Positions 1-10,488 are shown, counted from the stretch's first letter. The stretch is 64,000 nucleotides of DNA from Gordonia westfalica (GCF_900105725.1 NZ_FNLM01000030.1:44970-108969); one strand, 5' to 3'. Notes: generated from the sequence alone by a model not told the origin. Numbers and translations: made by a program.

Positions 1-16
1 AACGTCCCTGTTGCGC

Positions 17-3000
17 TCACAAGTCCAGGTCCGGGTCGCGTTGGGCCTGTGTCCCGTCATCGAGCGGGTCGTGTGGCGGGGGCTGCGATCCGGTGTTCTC
101 GGTGCGTTCTGCTTCTGGTGGGGGTCGGGTGTCGGCGAGCAGTGTCCCGATTCCCGGTTCTGCTGTGGTGGTGTCCTTTTCGGCTTGGTGGAGCTCCGCT
201 TGGTGTTGGTGGGAGCGTTTCATCACGGCGATGTAGTCGGCGGCATGGTCGAGTCCGGCTTCTTCGACCATGACCGGTGTCGGGTTGAGTTCCAGACTCC
301 AGCCGGGTTCACGACCGGCACTTCGCATCCGTTCCTCAGCGGCCTGGCGGGCTGCGACGGCTTCCTCGGATTGCTGGGCGCGTTCGATCTCCATCCGCAG
401 TTGTCGCAGCCGAACCTGTTTGGTCTGCAACTCATCCGCCTGGGTGAACGGTGCGTCGATACGCGGCGCGTTGACCTCGACTTCGCGGCGGTAGCTGGCG
501 ATGTCGGCGACCAGTTGAGCACGGGTGTCGTCGAGGCCGGTGTACAGGTTCTCCAGACGGGTGGCGAGCCCGGACGCGGTGGCGGTGCGCCGCTCGGCAG
601 TGGTGAACACCTGGGAGGCGTCGAGAGTGAACCCGGGTCGCCCCGGGCAATCGAGCCACACGTGAATCTTGTCCTGGGCGAACTCGCGCGAGGCGTGCGC
701 CTGGAGCCCCGACGGTATCGACGCGATCGGCATGGACTGCTTCATGCCGGCACCTTTGAGCTCGTGGTAGACCGCGGTCACCCGCCGCAACAGCACCTCG
801 GACCGCTCCGGACGCTTCGATAGCGGACGGGCACCGGTGACGACGAACTCCTTGCCGGCGTCAATCCACTCCTGATGACCGGCCAACAGAAGATCCAGTT
901 TCTCGATGCTGCCTTCCAACCGTGGAATGGCCCGGTCCGCGGCGGCCACGACCCGCCGCGCATGAGAGCGGGAGTCGGCGTGCGCGCTGGCCAGTGCGGA
1001 CAGGCTTTTCACCTCGTCTTCCAGGGTGGCCATTTCGAGGAACCGTTCGTCGCCGGTCGCGGCGGCTTTGGTCGCCGCAGCCGCCTCAGACATTGAGTCG
1101 TCGGCGATGTCGTCGACTTCGGCGACGTCGTCGAGCTGGCCGCGTTTGGCCTGTTCGATGAACGCCGCCTTGGATTCGACTTTCGACCACATGACGGTGT
1201 CGGTGGTGCCTGCGGTGACGTAGTTCAGAATCTCGATCCGCGGATTCTGGTTGCCCTGCCGGATGATCCGGCCTTCGCGTTGCTCGAGATCGGCGGGCCG
1301 CCACGGCACGTCCATGTGGTGCAGACCGATGAGGCGGCCTTGGACGTTCATGCCGGTGCCCATCTTCGAGGTCGACCCGACCAGCACCGCGATCCGACCG
1401 GCACGGCAGTCGGCCTGCAACGCCAGTTTCTGCGACGGCGACTTGGCGTCGTGGATGAACGCGACCTTCTCCGCGGGCACCTGATATTGCTCGACGAGAA
1501 GGTCTTTGAGGTTGGAGTACACCGACGGGCCGTCGGGTCGCGGGGTGCCACGATCGCAGAACACCAGCTGCAACGCCCCGCGGATCGGGGACCGCTCCCC
1601 TTCCTCGGTGAGATATTCGTTGTCGGCGGTGGCGTGGTAGATGCGGGCGACCTGTTCGGCCACGGCATCGGCGCGGGTGTTTCCCGGATCCGGGTCGAGG
1701 TTGGCCAGCGCCGGGTCGAGCGCAACGTTGCGGCCGTCGTTGAGGATCTTGAGCACGTTGTCGATGTCGGCGCGGCGCGGGTCGAGATGGTCGGCCCGGT
1801 AGTCCAGGTCGGCGATGAAATCGCGCCGCTCCTGACCGGGTGTGCTGGTGATGATCTGCCTCCCGTCATGGACGGGGAGGTTCGCTGGGACCTGTTCACG
1901 GACAACGACGTCGGTGTACTGGGCGGCCATGGCGAACATCTCTTTCGGGTTCGCGAACGCCGACACCTTCGACACCACCCGCAGTTTGGTGCCGGTGGCG
2001 TTGGGGATCGTCTCGGAGCGGGTCGCGGTGAACGACGCCGCCCAGTCGGTGATCGAGCGAACCCCGGCCACCTCCAGCACATCCGGGCGTAGGTATTGCT
2101 GCATCACCCACGACTCGGCGAGCGAGTTCGCGATCGGGGTGCCGGTGGCGAAGGTGGCGACCCGCTCGGCGCCCGGGGTGATGATCCGCCCGGCCGCGGC
2201 CGCCTGGTGTTGGCGGCGTTCACGCAGGTAGTCCAGCTTCATCGACAGGTCTTCGGCCTTGTTCGACCCGGTCAGTGACAGGGAGTCGATCGTGCACTGG
2301 CGGCCCTTGTTCTTGTACTCGTGGGCCTCGTCGACGAATAGATAGTCCGCGCCGGTGTCTTCGAACAACACCCCGTGGTCCTTGGTGGCCTGCTCGGTCG
2401 CGGTGGCGAGGCGGTCCTCGAGCTCCTTCTTCGCGCGTTCGACTTTCTTGACTGTCGCCTGGGTCATGTCGCCTGCGCTCGCGGACAATTCGGCGTCGAG
2501 TTCGGCGACCTGGCCGGCGATGTAGTCAGCGCGTCGTTGCGGATGCACCCGGATCGCGGAGAATACCGACGCCGGGATGATGACCATGTCCCAGTCGCTG
2601 GTCGCGGTCTGTGCGGCGAACACGCGACGGTCCTCAGGCGACATGCCTTTGCGTCCCACGAGCACGTTGGCCGCGGGGTACCACATCTTCACTTCGCGGC
2701 CGAACTGCTCGATGAGGTGGGTGGGCACCACGATCCACGGCTGAGTGACCAGGCCGCGGCGTTTGGCCTCCATCGCCGACATGAACATCGTGCCGGTCTT
2801 CCCGGCGCCGACCACGTGATCGAGCAGCACGGTCGGCTCGGCGAGAATCCGCGCTACCGCATCGCGTTGGTAGGGGTGCGGCTCGAACACCGGGGACAGA
2901 CCGGGCAGTGCCAACCGTGATCCGTCGTGTTCGGGCCGGACCCAGGTGTTGAAGCGGCGATTCCACTCAGCGACGAGGCGGTCGCGGCGCTCATCATCCG

Positions 3001-4914
3001 ACCACAGCCACGACCGGAACTCGGTGGTGATCTTCTCAGCTTGGACCTGGGCGAGGATGGTGGCCTGGGCATCGACTTCCGGCGCCCCCTCCTCCTGCGC
3101 TGGCTTGGAGTTCTTGACCACGATCGAGCGCTGGTTGAGCAGCATCTCGGTGAGGTCGACCGCATCGAGCGCCTTGTTCTTCCTGTCGGCATTGTCGGCG
3201 CCGTACTCGGTGCGCATCAGCGCGCTATTGCGTTCAAACGGTGGGACTTCGACCAACCACGTGCCCGCCGCACGTGACACCTGCACGCTGTCGGCGCCGA
3301 AGGTCTCGCGCACGAACGCCTCGTAGTCGCGCGGCTCGATCCAGGTCGGTCCGAGTTTGACCGACCCGATCTGGGAGGGCTGCTTGTCGGCCGGAATCAC
3401 CTGCGCCAGTGCTTGTGTTAGCTCTGCCCAGTCCCGGTTCCCGGGGTCGGTGCTGGCGGCTTCGGCGGCGCGGGCGTGTTTGGCACGTACGTTGCCCGAC
3501 AACGCGGTCGCCGCGGGTATCAGGTCCTCTGGCATGTCGGGGTCGGGGTAGACCAGACCGCGGATCGACTCGCGTGCGTGCGTGGTGGGTTGGTCGAGCA
3601 GTTCGGCGACGCGGTCGAGATCGACCCGTCCGCGTTCACCGAGACTGATCGCGACAGCTTCGGCCGGGGTATCCGCGCGCGACACCGGGACCGGCGCCAC
3701 GACAACGTCGCGGGAGAACACTGCGTTCTTGCTGACGGTGCCGGTCTGGTCGTCGTAGCGTTCCAACGCCAGCACGCCGGCCATCCCCGGATCATCGCGT
3801 ACCGCATCGAGATGGGTTTGGCGCCGCGAGGGTGCGCTGACCTGCCATGCCTTCTCATCGAGCTCGGCCGCCACATCCTCAGGCAGCGGGCCGGGATAGT
3901 CGGCGCCGTCGGCGTCGCGGTGGGCAGTACGCCACTTGGCTTCGAGTTCTGCGAACTTCTTCGCGGCCTGCTCGGCGGTGCGTTCCTTGCCGCCCACCAG
4001 CTTCGACCGGTTCACCGGGCCGTAGGTGTTCAGATACGCGTCGTAGACCTCGTTGAGGTCCGCGCGCAGCGCGTCACGCTCGGCGCGGCTGCTCTGGGTG
4101 CGTTGGGCGGCGATCGTGGCCGCGAACAGGTCACGCAGCCGCAACAGGTGTCGGGTCTCGGTGGTGCGGGTCGCGGGCACCTTCATCGGTTCGTCGCCGT
4201 CGATCCCGCGGCGGGTGAACACCCCGGTGGTCTCGTCGTAGCTGACGTGCCCGATCGGGATGTCCTCGCCGTAGAGGGCGTCGGCGTCGAGGGCGCCGGC
4301 GGTGAACTCCATCCCGGCGGCCGTGGTGGTGTCGTCGGCGAGAAACAGTCCGTCGCCGCGTTCCAGGGCGGCGTCGACGATGCCGGTCAGCCGGTCGTCG
4401 AGGTCGGCGGCGACATCGTTGCCGGGTTCGGCGGCCACGACGAGCATCCCGTCGCGGTAGAGCCCGCGATCGACCCGCATCGTGCCCAGCACGTGCTCGG
4501 GGTGGGTGGTGAAGTAGCGGTTCACGCCGATCTCGGTGGTCTCGCCGGTTCGGTCAGGGAGGGCGACGAGGTCAGAGTGCAGCCACTCGGCGTCCGCAGG
4601 GGCGGCGGCGTCGGGTTCCCGGCGGCGGAACACCAGCACGTCGGTGACGACCTGGGTGCCGGCGACCCGTTCGAATGCGGTCGAGGGCAACCGCACCGCG
4701 CCCACGAGGTCGGCGACGGCGTGCATGTCGCGGCGCGCCTTGTCCGAGGCGGCATCGAGTGTTCCGGCGGTGGTGATCGCCATGACGTAGCCGCCGGGAG
4801 CGGTGAGGTTGAGCGACTTGAGAAGGAAGTGGTTGTGGATGCGGTGGCGGGCCGGATTGTGGATCGGGTCGTGCACCGTGAACCCACCGAACGGAACGTT
4901 GCCGATCACCGCAG
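17..4914 (-). pseudogene. Large methylase/helicase fusion, 3' part (interrupted by IS3-type element)
   Basis: C-terminal three quarters of a very large DNA-processing protein of the N6-adenine methylase plus superfamily 2 helicase type, comparable in design to phage P1 DarB-like antirestriction proteins that enter with conjugating or phage DNA. The segment opens with IGNVPFG, which resembles the NPPF catalytic motif of adenine methylases. It then shows helicase motifs in order: Walker A GAGKT, the DEAH box in FVDEAHEY, motif III ATGTPIANS, and a motif VI region QREGRIIRQGN. The last part is rich in charged, helix-forming residues. TGA lies at 17-19. Together with the 5' part upstream of the insertion, one continuous frame of about 2164 residues is restored. 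Whether this half is still translated (GTG at 4909) is unknown. The family role is established knowledge; the antirestriction role here is inference. Confidence 0.85.
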
Positions 4915-4918
4915 TGAA

Positions 4919-5911
4919 TCACCCTAGGTTTTGTGCCGCCTCCAATGTGGGCTGGTCCTCGGGGCCGAGGCCAGCGTAGTGGAGCGTTTCGAACTCGGTC
5001 GGGGGAATCTGGCCAATACTCGAGTGCAACCTGCTGTTGTTGTACCAGTCGACCCAACCAGCGGTCGCGAACTCGACGTCGGAGATCGTCCGGTACGGGC
5101 CGGAGTGGAAGATCGTGGTCCGGATGCACTCGGTCTTGTACAAGCCGTTCACCGACTCGGCCAGCGCGTTGTCGTAGGCGTCCCCGACCGATCCGATCGA
5201 CGCTGCGATGTCTTCGAGTCGCAGACGCTCAGTCAGTGTAACCGATGTGTACTGACTTCCGGCATCCGAATGATGAATAAGCTCAGCAGCTTTCACCGGA
5301 TGCCCTTCCCGATTGCGCTGCCACAGTGCCATCCGAAGCGGGACTGTCACCAACTCCACCGACTTCGATGTCGAGGCATGCCATGCCACGATTCGACGGG
5401 AGAACACGTCGATGATGAACACCACATACACCCACCCAGCCCAGGTCCGGCAGTAGGTGAAATCGGTCACCCAAACCCGGTTCGGTTCGGCAGCACTGAA
5501 CTGTCGGTTCAACAGATCCTCCGCGCGGACACCATCAGCGGATCTGACGGTCGTTCGGACTCCCTTCGACCGTCGAATTCCTTGGTGGCCTAACACTTTC
5601 ATCGCTCGATCAACGGCGCCATAGGACACCCCAGGCAGAGTTGTGCGATGCAGATGGGCGCGCATCTTCACCCGCCCGTAGAGGCCCTCGGGAGTCATCT
5701 TCCGCCGGCCGTCGTCACCGGTGCGCCAGACGACAGTGCGCACCGCATCGACGACGTGGGCATCAGAGACCGTCCGTGCGGCAGGCGTGCGTGATCGCCA
5801 TGCCCGGTAGGTTCGTGCGGCAATCTGGCAGCCCTGCCCACGCAGGACCCGGCAGATCGACTCGACCGCAAACCCGTTGGCGCGCATTTGATCTATGAAC
5901 GCCACGATCAT
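4919..5911 (-). CDS. IS3-family transposase OrfB (DDE integrase domain)
   Basis: Catalytic half of the transposase. The rve/DDE core is visible: first Asp in VWVTDFTYC, second in HHSDAGSQYTS, and Glu in DNALAESVNG. The N-terminal part carries the HTH_21-like region common in IS3 OrfB. The ATG at 5911 overlaps the OrfA stop as ATGA, so OrfB could be made by translational coupling. IS3 elements usually also make an OrfAB fusion by -1 frameshifting, and the open OrfB frame does extend upstream of this ATG. The protein looks intact, so the element may still be active. Confidence 0.92.
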   Translation of the reverse strand: MIVAFIDQMRANGFAVESICRVLRGQGCQIAARTYRAWRSRTPAARTVSDAHVVDAVRTVVWRTGDDGRRKMTPEGLYGRVKMRAHLHRTTLPGVSYGAVDRAMKVLGHQGIRRSKGVRTTVRSADGVRAEDLLNRQFSAAEPNRVWVTDFTYCRTWAGWVYVVFIIDVFSRRIVAWHASTSKSVELVTVPLRMALWQRNREGHPVKAAELIHHSDAGSQYTSVTLTERLRLEDIAASIGSVGDAYDNALAESVNGLYKTECIRTTIFHSGPYRTISDVEFATAGWVDWYNNSRLHSSIGQIPPTEFETLHYAGLGPEDQPTLEAAQNLG

Positions 5912-6219
5912 CGGTTGCGGGGGTCGAGTTCCCCCGCGAAGAAAGTTGTCGCTGCTTTCAGAATGGCAACGTCTTCTCGTAACTGCTTGTTCTCGGCCTT
6001 GAGGCGCTTGATCTCGGCGGACTCCTTCGTAGTGGTCCCGGAGCGGGCGCCGGCATCGATCTGGGCTTGTACGGCCCATCGACGTACCGTCTCCCCGCCG
6101 ACACCGACCTGCTTGGCGATCGCTTCGGCCGCGGCAGTCAACGACGTGTACTCGCCGCCGTGGGTCTCCAGCAACCGCAAGGCCCTCGAACGGACCTCCG
6201 GGTCGATTTTCTTAGGCAT
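5908..6219 (-). CDS. IS3-family transposase OrfA (HTH and leucine zipper)
   Basis: Small DNA-binding half of the IS3 transposase, 103 residues. It starts MPKKIDPEVRSRALRLL. It shows the expected helix-turn-helix (about residues 25-50, GVGGETVRRW) followed by a heptad-like coiled coil (about 65-90, EIKRLKAENKQLREDVAIL), which in this family mediates multimerisation. The last four bases overlap the OrfB start. Confidence 0.9.
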   Translation of the reverse strand: MPKKIDPEVRSRALRLLETHGGEYTSLTAAAEAIAKQVGVGGETVRRWAVQAQIDAGARSGTTTKESAEIKRLKAENKQLREDVAILKAATTFFAGELDPRNR

Positions 6220-6272
6220 GTGCTCATCCTTCCTGACTCAGAAGGAAGCGGTATCAAACCTGGGGTGATTCA

Positions 6273-7872
6273 CAGCGAACGATCCGTCCGGGACGCGGGT
6301 GGTCTCGAAACCCTCCAACCGCACCTGGGCGTCGGGGTAGAGCAGATGGGCGATCTGAGCGGTCGTCGGGTCGAGCTCCACCCCCACCATCTGCGCGCCG
6401 GGCGGTGCCAGACCAATGAACGTGCCGCTGCCACAACCCGGTTCGAGCACCAGCCCGTTGTCGAACCCGGCGCGAGTCATCGCCGACCACATCGTCTGGG
6501 CGATCGCCGGATCGGTGTAATGGGCGTTGAGGGTGGAGGCCTTCGCTTGGCGCCACTGCTCAGAATCCAACAGGGCACGCAGCTGCTCGCGTTCAGGTGC
6601 CCACTCGGATTTGGACTCGTCGAAGATGTCGGCCGCGGCACCCCACCCCGACCACCGCGCCAGGACCTCATGCTCGGCCGCCGTCGCCGACCGACCGGTG
6701 CGGGAGGTCTCAGTGAGGACCTCGAGTGCGGCGATGTTGGCGCGGGCGCGCGACTTGGCGCCAGAGGGCACCAGCACCGTTCCCGGATGCGTGAACCGGG
6801 CCGCCGAACCTGGCTCGTCGGCCGCCGTGGTGGACGTGGTGGTGTCCTCGTCGACGACGGCGGGGGTGCTGGCTGGTTCCTGCGAATCGGGGTCGGCCGG
6901 GGTGGGGTCGGGTTCGAGGCCGGCCACCACATGGTCGGCCTTGATGTAGACGACCGAGCCGTCCGGGCGGCGGGCCGGGGCGACTCGGGTGCTCGCCCAC
7001 GCGGTCAGCGGCAACCCGGCCTCGGATTGCGGCACCTGTGGCAGCGTGTCGTCGGCCTTCGGCGGCAGCGGTGTCCCGCCGGGGTCGACGACGGCGGGGT
7101 CAGTCGGGATCCGCAGATCGTCCAGAGACTCAAACAGCAGTCGCTGGCCGTCGTCGACTACCTCTACGCGCGCTCGGCGGCGGCGCGAGCCCGATCGGCC
7201 AGCGCTGCGTCCACCGTCGCGGTCAGCTCCGCGACCAGCGGATGCTCCGGCCCGTCGGGCACCGCCAGCCCGTCGGTCAGACGTGCTTGCAGCAGCTGTT
7301 CGGCGTACACCTGAAACCGCGGCGTCTGATCCGGCCACACCTGCTCGGTCAGTCGTTCGGTCTCCGGGGTCGCCTCGATCGCCCACTGCGTCAGCCACCG
7401 CTGCATCCCGGTCATCGTGTCCGGGTTCGGCTCGTCGTCCGGCTGGTCGTCGTCCTCGGGACTGCTGAATCCCTCCCACAGCGTCGCCAGCACCGTCTCC
7501 TCCGCCGAGTACCGGGCCTGCTGATACAGCCGCTGCGTCGTCAGCACGTCCGGGTCGTTGCCCCCGTGCTGGTCCTTCCACGCCGCGATCGTGGCCAGCT
7601 CGGTCTGTGACTGCGTCTGAGCGATCTCGGCCTGCAGCCGTGTCACTTCCGCGGTCAGGAAGTCCTCGAACTGCGTGCGGTCCATCTGCGTCAGTTCCTG
7701 GGCGTACCGCTCTGTCAGTGCCGTGCGCAGATCGTGAAACATTGGTGTCCTCCTCGGTGTGGGTATCCATAGTGCTCTGCGGTGCCGACATCCGCTGCCC
7801 GGATGGGTCGGTGTCGGCGAGTAGATCGAACAGATTGGGGGTGTTGTCCTCAGGGGTGGCGTTGCGTGCCAT
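6273..7872 (-). pseudogene. Large methylase/helicase fusion, 5' part
   Basis: N-terminal part of the interrupted methylase/helicase. SAM-binding motif I is clear (VLEPGCGSGTF, about residue 480) and is followed by an acidic motif II (GVELDP). The segment ends at GSFA, which joins in frame to the IGNVPFG motif on the other side of the IS. The start is uncertain. An ATG at 7872 (MARNATPEDN) has a good Shine-Dalgarno (AGGAG, 8 nt spacing) and an uninterrupted frame to the IS. However, about 7740-7164 of that frame has the Arg/Gly/Asp-rich look of non-coding frame and is overlapped by a better gene. Alternatives are a downstream GTG near the sequence VPQSEAG, or a frameshift joining the small ORF to this one. 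Confidence 0.7.
7164..7742 (-). CDS. Hypothetical 192-aa protein nested in the methylase 5' frame
   Basis: I do not recognise a family. The start MFHDLRTALTERY has an excellent Shine-Dalgarno (GAGGAGG, 6 nt from ATG). The protein is helix-forming and acidic, with Gln/Glu-rich stretches (about residues 15-60), Trp and Tyr residues and normal amino-acid balance, unlike the alternative frame. It ends at a TAG at 7164, just where the methylase frame begins to look coding. It is therefore probably the gene immediately upstream of, and coupled to, the methylase. A frameshift fusion with it cannot be excluded. Confidence 0.7.
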   Translation of the reverse strand: MFHDLRTALTERYAQELTQMDRTQFEDFLTAEVTRLQAEIAQTQSQTELATIAAWKDQHGGNDPDVLTTQRLYQQARYSAEETVLATLWEGFSSPEDDDQPDDEPNPDTMTGMQRWLTQWAIEATPETERLTEQVWPDQTPRFQVYAEQLLQARLTDGLAVPDGPEHPLVAELTATVDAALADRARAAAERA

Positions 7873-8026
7873 ACGTCGAGCTCCTACCAAAGTGAGGTCC
7901 ACTCCCCGCCCTGGGCTACGCCGGGGCGAGGGTGGGTGGCTATCGTTTCTCACTGGTCAGAGGCTCGATCTCTGACCGATCAGTGCCCTGGCAGGTGTGT
8001 CCAGCACCTGCCAGGGCCTGAATCAG

Positions 8027-8296
8027 TCAGATGGTCTCGCCCCAGAAGTACCACCGGTTATCCGGCGCGGACCAGAAGCACCGTGAGACCCGGATGTAGG
8101 CGCCCTTGTGGTTGTCGCACAGCGATTGCGAGGCGAACGGCCCGACGCGGTAGTTGGGCCAGTCCGGGCTGTCTCCGGACACCGGGGGCAGGGCTTCGGC
8201 GGCGCCGGCTCCTACGAGTGAGCCCAGGGCAATTGAGGCCCCGGCGCCCACCGCAACGGTCGCCGCGACGAAGCGGGTCGTCATGTTCTTGGTCAT
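8027..8296 (-). CDS. Small secreted two-cysteine protein
   Basis: 89 residues. The ATG at 8296 is preceded by TTGGAGACACC, a good ribosome binding site. The signal peptide is clear: MTKNMTTRF, a hydrophobic Ala/Gly-rich core, and a likely cleavage after AAEA near residue 35. The mature peptide is about 55 residues, aromatic-rich (Trp, Tyr, Phe) with two cysteines (SLCDNHKG and SRCFW) that could form one disulfide. It resembles the small secreted protein at 44.4 kb in size and layout. The function is unknown; an envelope role in mating or entry exclusion is possible but unproven. Confidence 0.75.
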   Translation of the reverse strand: MTKNMTTRFVAATVAVGAGASIALGSLVGAGAAEALPPVSGDSPDWPNYRVGPFASQSLCDNHKGAYIRVSRCFWSAPDNRWYFWGETI

Positions 8297-8415
8297 GGTG
8301 TCTCCAATCGGTAGCTGGTGAATTGTTCTGTGTTGGTGCCGTTGGCGGTGGATCACTCGTCGTGGGCGGTGCACGCGAATCAAGATGCACAACAGGCATT
8401 CCCGTCTCGACTTGA

Positions 8416-9351
8416 TCAGTCAACGCGATGCCCATTGGCCGTCTCAGTTCTTAGCGGTTGCTCCCCCTTGACGTGATCGTCGGAATCGGAGCCGCCGGAC
8501 GTCCCCGAACCGCCTGCGGACGTGCCGCTCGAGTTGCCGTCCGCCCCGTGTCCGGCAAGCCCACCTGAGGAACCACCACCGGCTGTTCCGTCTGAGGTTC
8601 TGCCTGCTACGCCCCCGGTAGCGACGCGGCCGGACATCGTCACCGAGCCTGCGGCGCAGCCGCGCACACGAACGTCGCGGTCGAGATCGGCGGTCGCGTA
8701 GCTTTCGTAGTCGGCGGCCGGGAGGTACCGAGCGACGTTGACCGTCCGGTAATTCAGACGCCCACGGTGACGGCCTCGCATGCGGGGTGCGCAGACGATG
8801 GCCAGTGAGACCACCGCCGCCACGTACAACCATGGCCGCGCGGAGCGAAGGTCGGCGCTGATGTCAGCAGACAGCGCTGGTGTGTGATCGTTGACCAACG
8901 CAGACAGAGAACTGGACAGCCACCACGAGGTCGCCGGAAGCGCTTGCCCGACACCAATGAACGCAGCCACGGCACCGGCGGCGGCGAGGGCGACCGCGAC
9001 GGCTCCGACCAGTCGCGAACACTGGCCTTTCGCAGTCTCGACACACCAGATCACCGCGTAGGCAACGGGTACGGGTAGAACGAGCATCTGTGCGAACCAC
9101 ACAGTCAACGCCGCGATGGTGTTGAGCAGAGCCCCGTCGGATTGCAGATTGTCGGGGGTGACCGAGAAGTAGCTGGCCGCCACAACTGCCAGCAGCGCAC
9201 CTGCGACGACGGCGCCACTCCAATGCAGTAGCCATCCCTTCTTCGCTCGACCGCGGGTGTCGTCGGTGACGTCGTCGCGGCCGGCCAGTTGCAGAGTCGG
9301 GCCCGAAAGGGCGCCGCACCCGCCTACAGACAATGGGGAAAGAACGAACAT
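8416..9351 (-). CDS. Polytopic membrane protein with Gly/Ser-rich tail
   Basis: 311 residues. About four or five hydrophobic segments span roughly residues 45-200 (for example around GAVVAGALLAVVAASY, and a second centred on the PVPVAYAVIW stretch). A low-complexity Gly/Ser/Asp-rich C-terminal tail follows (about 235-300). The tail composition recalls the TrbL-like protein further upstream in this cluster. No catalytic motif is seen. Its place in the conjugation block suggests an accessory channel component. An AGGA lies 9 nt before the ATG. Confidence 0.65.
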   Translation of the reverse strand: MFVLSPLSVGGCGALSGPTLQLAGRDDVTDDTRGRAKKGWLLHWSGAVVAGALLAVVAASYFSVTPDNLQSDGALLNTIAALTVWFAQMLVLPVPVAYAVIWCVETAKGQCSRLVGAVAVALAAAGAVAAFIGVGQALPATSWWLSSSLSALVNDHTPALSADISADLRSARPWLYVAAVVSLAIVCAPRMRGRHRGRLNYRTVNVARYLPAADYESYATADLDRDVRVRGCAAGSVTMSGRVATGGVAGRTSDGTAGGGSSGGLAGHGADGNSSGTSAGGSGTSGGSDSDDHVKGEQPLRTETANGHRVD

Positions 9352-9439
9352 GGGTATCGGTCCTGTCAGTGGGCGCCGGCGTCCACGATCGGCCCGTGAA
9401 GCAGGGTGGGTTGGGATTGGCGAGATGCTGTCGTGGCCA

Positions 9440-9901
9440 TTACTGGTCTCCTTCGGGTGCTTCGAGCTGGATGACGGTCAGCGGGTGCGGCGGGTTGGCC
9501 AGCGCCGTCGCCGTTTCGGTGCCGATGAGGAGGTGGGAGCTTGCCGGGGTGAGGTCGATGGTGAGTTGGTCGCCGTGGGGGCGGACCGCGACGACGTGGC
9601 CGACCACCTCCATCCCGTCGACGGCTGCCTCGGTCACGCCGAGGATCTTCACGGTCGCGCCGGGGCGTAACCCGGCGGGTGCGCGCACAGCGGACACGGG
9701 CACCGGGATCACGCCATCCACGGCCGCTTCCGCCGTCGCCGTCGCCGTCGGTGAGGGCGATGTACTCGCTTCGGTCGTGGTGGTACAGCCCAGGAGCAGT
9801 GGTGTCGCGATGGCGGCCGCCGCTGCTCCGCACACGACTCGGTAGATGGTGCGGCGTGGGGCGGTCGACTTGTGATTAGTGGTCTTGTGGTCGGTGGTCA
9901 T
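9440..9901 (-). CDS. Lipoprotein with SAF-like domain
   Basis: 153 residues. Signal peptide with lipobox LLLGC (Cys at about 39), then a Thr/Ser/Pro-rich linker. A small globular domain follows, with RAPAGLRPGATVKI, a pattern like SAF/CpaB-type domains that bind wall or pilus polymers. The ATG at 9901 has AAGGACCACACC upstream and overlaps the end of the preceding small membrane gene by 26 bp, indicating coupled translation. Confidence 0.7.
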   Translation of the reverse strand: MTTDHKTTNHKSTAPRRTIYRVVCGAAAAAIATPLLLGCTTTTEASTSPSPTATATAEAAVDGVIPVPVSAVRAPAGLRPGATVKILGVTEAAVDGMEVVGHVVAVRPHGDQLTIDLTPASSHLLIGTETATALANPPHPLTVIQLEAPEGDQ

Positions 9902-10061
9902 GGTGTGGTCCTTCGCGTTCTGGTTGGTGGTGGTGGTCTGGTGGTCGTGGTCGGCGGCGTTGGCGGAGGGCGGCTTTGGTGATGACGATGACGCCGGTGA
10001 TGGACAGGGCCACCAGCAGCACGACGCAGCCGACGAGCGCTATGTGGATGAGTGGTGGCAT
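9876..10061 (-). CDS. Small single-pass membrane protein
   Basis: 61 residues: one transmembrane helix (IALVGCVVLLVALSITGV) followed by a short, very basic and His-rich cytoplasmic tail. It overlaps the start of the lipoprotein gene. The ribosome binding site is weak, and the only support is size, position and the clear membrane helix, so confidence is moderate. Confidence 0.5.
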   Translation of the reverse strand: MPPLIHIALVGCVVLLVALSITGVIVITKAALRQRRRPRPPDHHHQPEREGPHHDHRPQDH

Positions 10062-10080
10062 GAGCTGGCTTTCGTGGGGG

Positions 10081-10488
10081 TTATGCGGCGGTGGTGTGGT
10101 CGGTGGGTGGGTCGAACCATCCCGGCGGTGGTGGGGTGCTTGAGACGGTGAGTGTGTCTGTGGTGGTGTGTTTTTCGGGTGTGCAGAGGTAGAGCGGCCC
10201 GTTTTCGGCGGTGAGGGTGCGCCAGTGGGCGTCGAGGTGGGCGGTCCACCACGACGACAGTGCGGCGGGGTCTTCGCTCAGGCGGGCGGTCTCCCACGCC
10301 TTCCACAGCTCCTCGAGGCGGATGACGACTTCGTCGTGGCGCCACCATTGCGCGCACCAGCGGGTGTCGCGGTCGAAGCGCCCGGCTTTGATGTGGCTGA
10401 GCCAGTTGGTGAACCAGTCGGCGCCGGAGGTGAACCGCCAGTGCGCGCGGGGGTCGTCATCGGAGGTGTCGGTGTCGGGGGTGGTCAT
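10081..10488 (-). CDS. DUF4913-family protein
   Basis: 135 residues, Trp-rich. The segment from WRFTSGADWFTNWLSHIK through EELWKAWETAR to SSWWTAHLDAHW is the pattern of DUF4913, a family found in actinobacterial conjugative elements and phages. The start was chosen at 10488, because the long upstream extension of the same frame lies inside the coupling-protein gene. Its start overlaps the T4CP stop as TGATG, so the two are translationally coupled. The function is unknown; the coupling suggests a T4CP partner. Confidence 0.8.
   Translation of the reverse strand: MTTPDTDTSDDDPRAHWRFTSGADWFTNWLSHIKAGRFDRDTRWCAQWWRHDEVVIRLEELWKAWETARLSEDPAALSSWWTAHLDAHWRTLTAENGPLYLCTPEKHTTTDTLTVSSTPPPPGWFDPPTDHTTAA

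Larger units (their letters stand above)
4915..6272 (-). mobile_element. IS3-family insertion sequence, copy A (1358 bp)
   Basis: Complete element. The left end TGAATCACCCTAGGTTT and the reverse complement of the right end TGAATCACCCCAGGTTT form imperfect terminal inverted repeats of about 29 bp (4915-4943 and 6244-6272). It is flanked by a 3-bp direct repeat CAG (4912-4914 and 6273-6275), consistent with the short target duplications of IS3-family elements. It contains overlapping orfA and orfB on the minus strand. Removing the element and one CAG rejoins the methylase/helicase frame exactly. The stop codon of orfB lies inside the left terminal repeat. Confidence 0.93.

Noticed and set aside
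3476..4927. 483-codon plus-strand open frame
   Set aside because: Antisense shadow of the helicase gene; Gly/Val/Arg-rich translation without domains or ribosome binding site.
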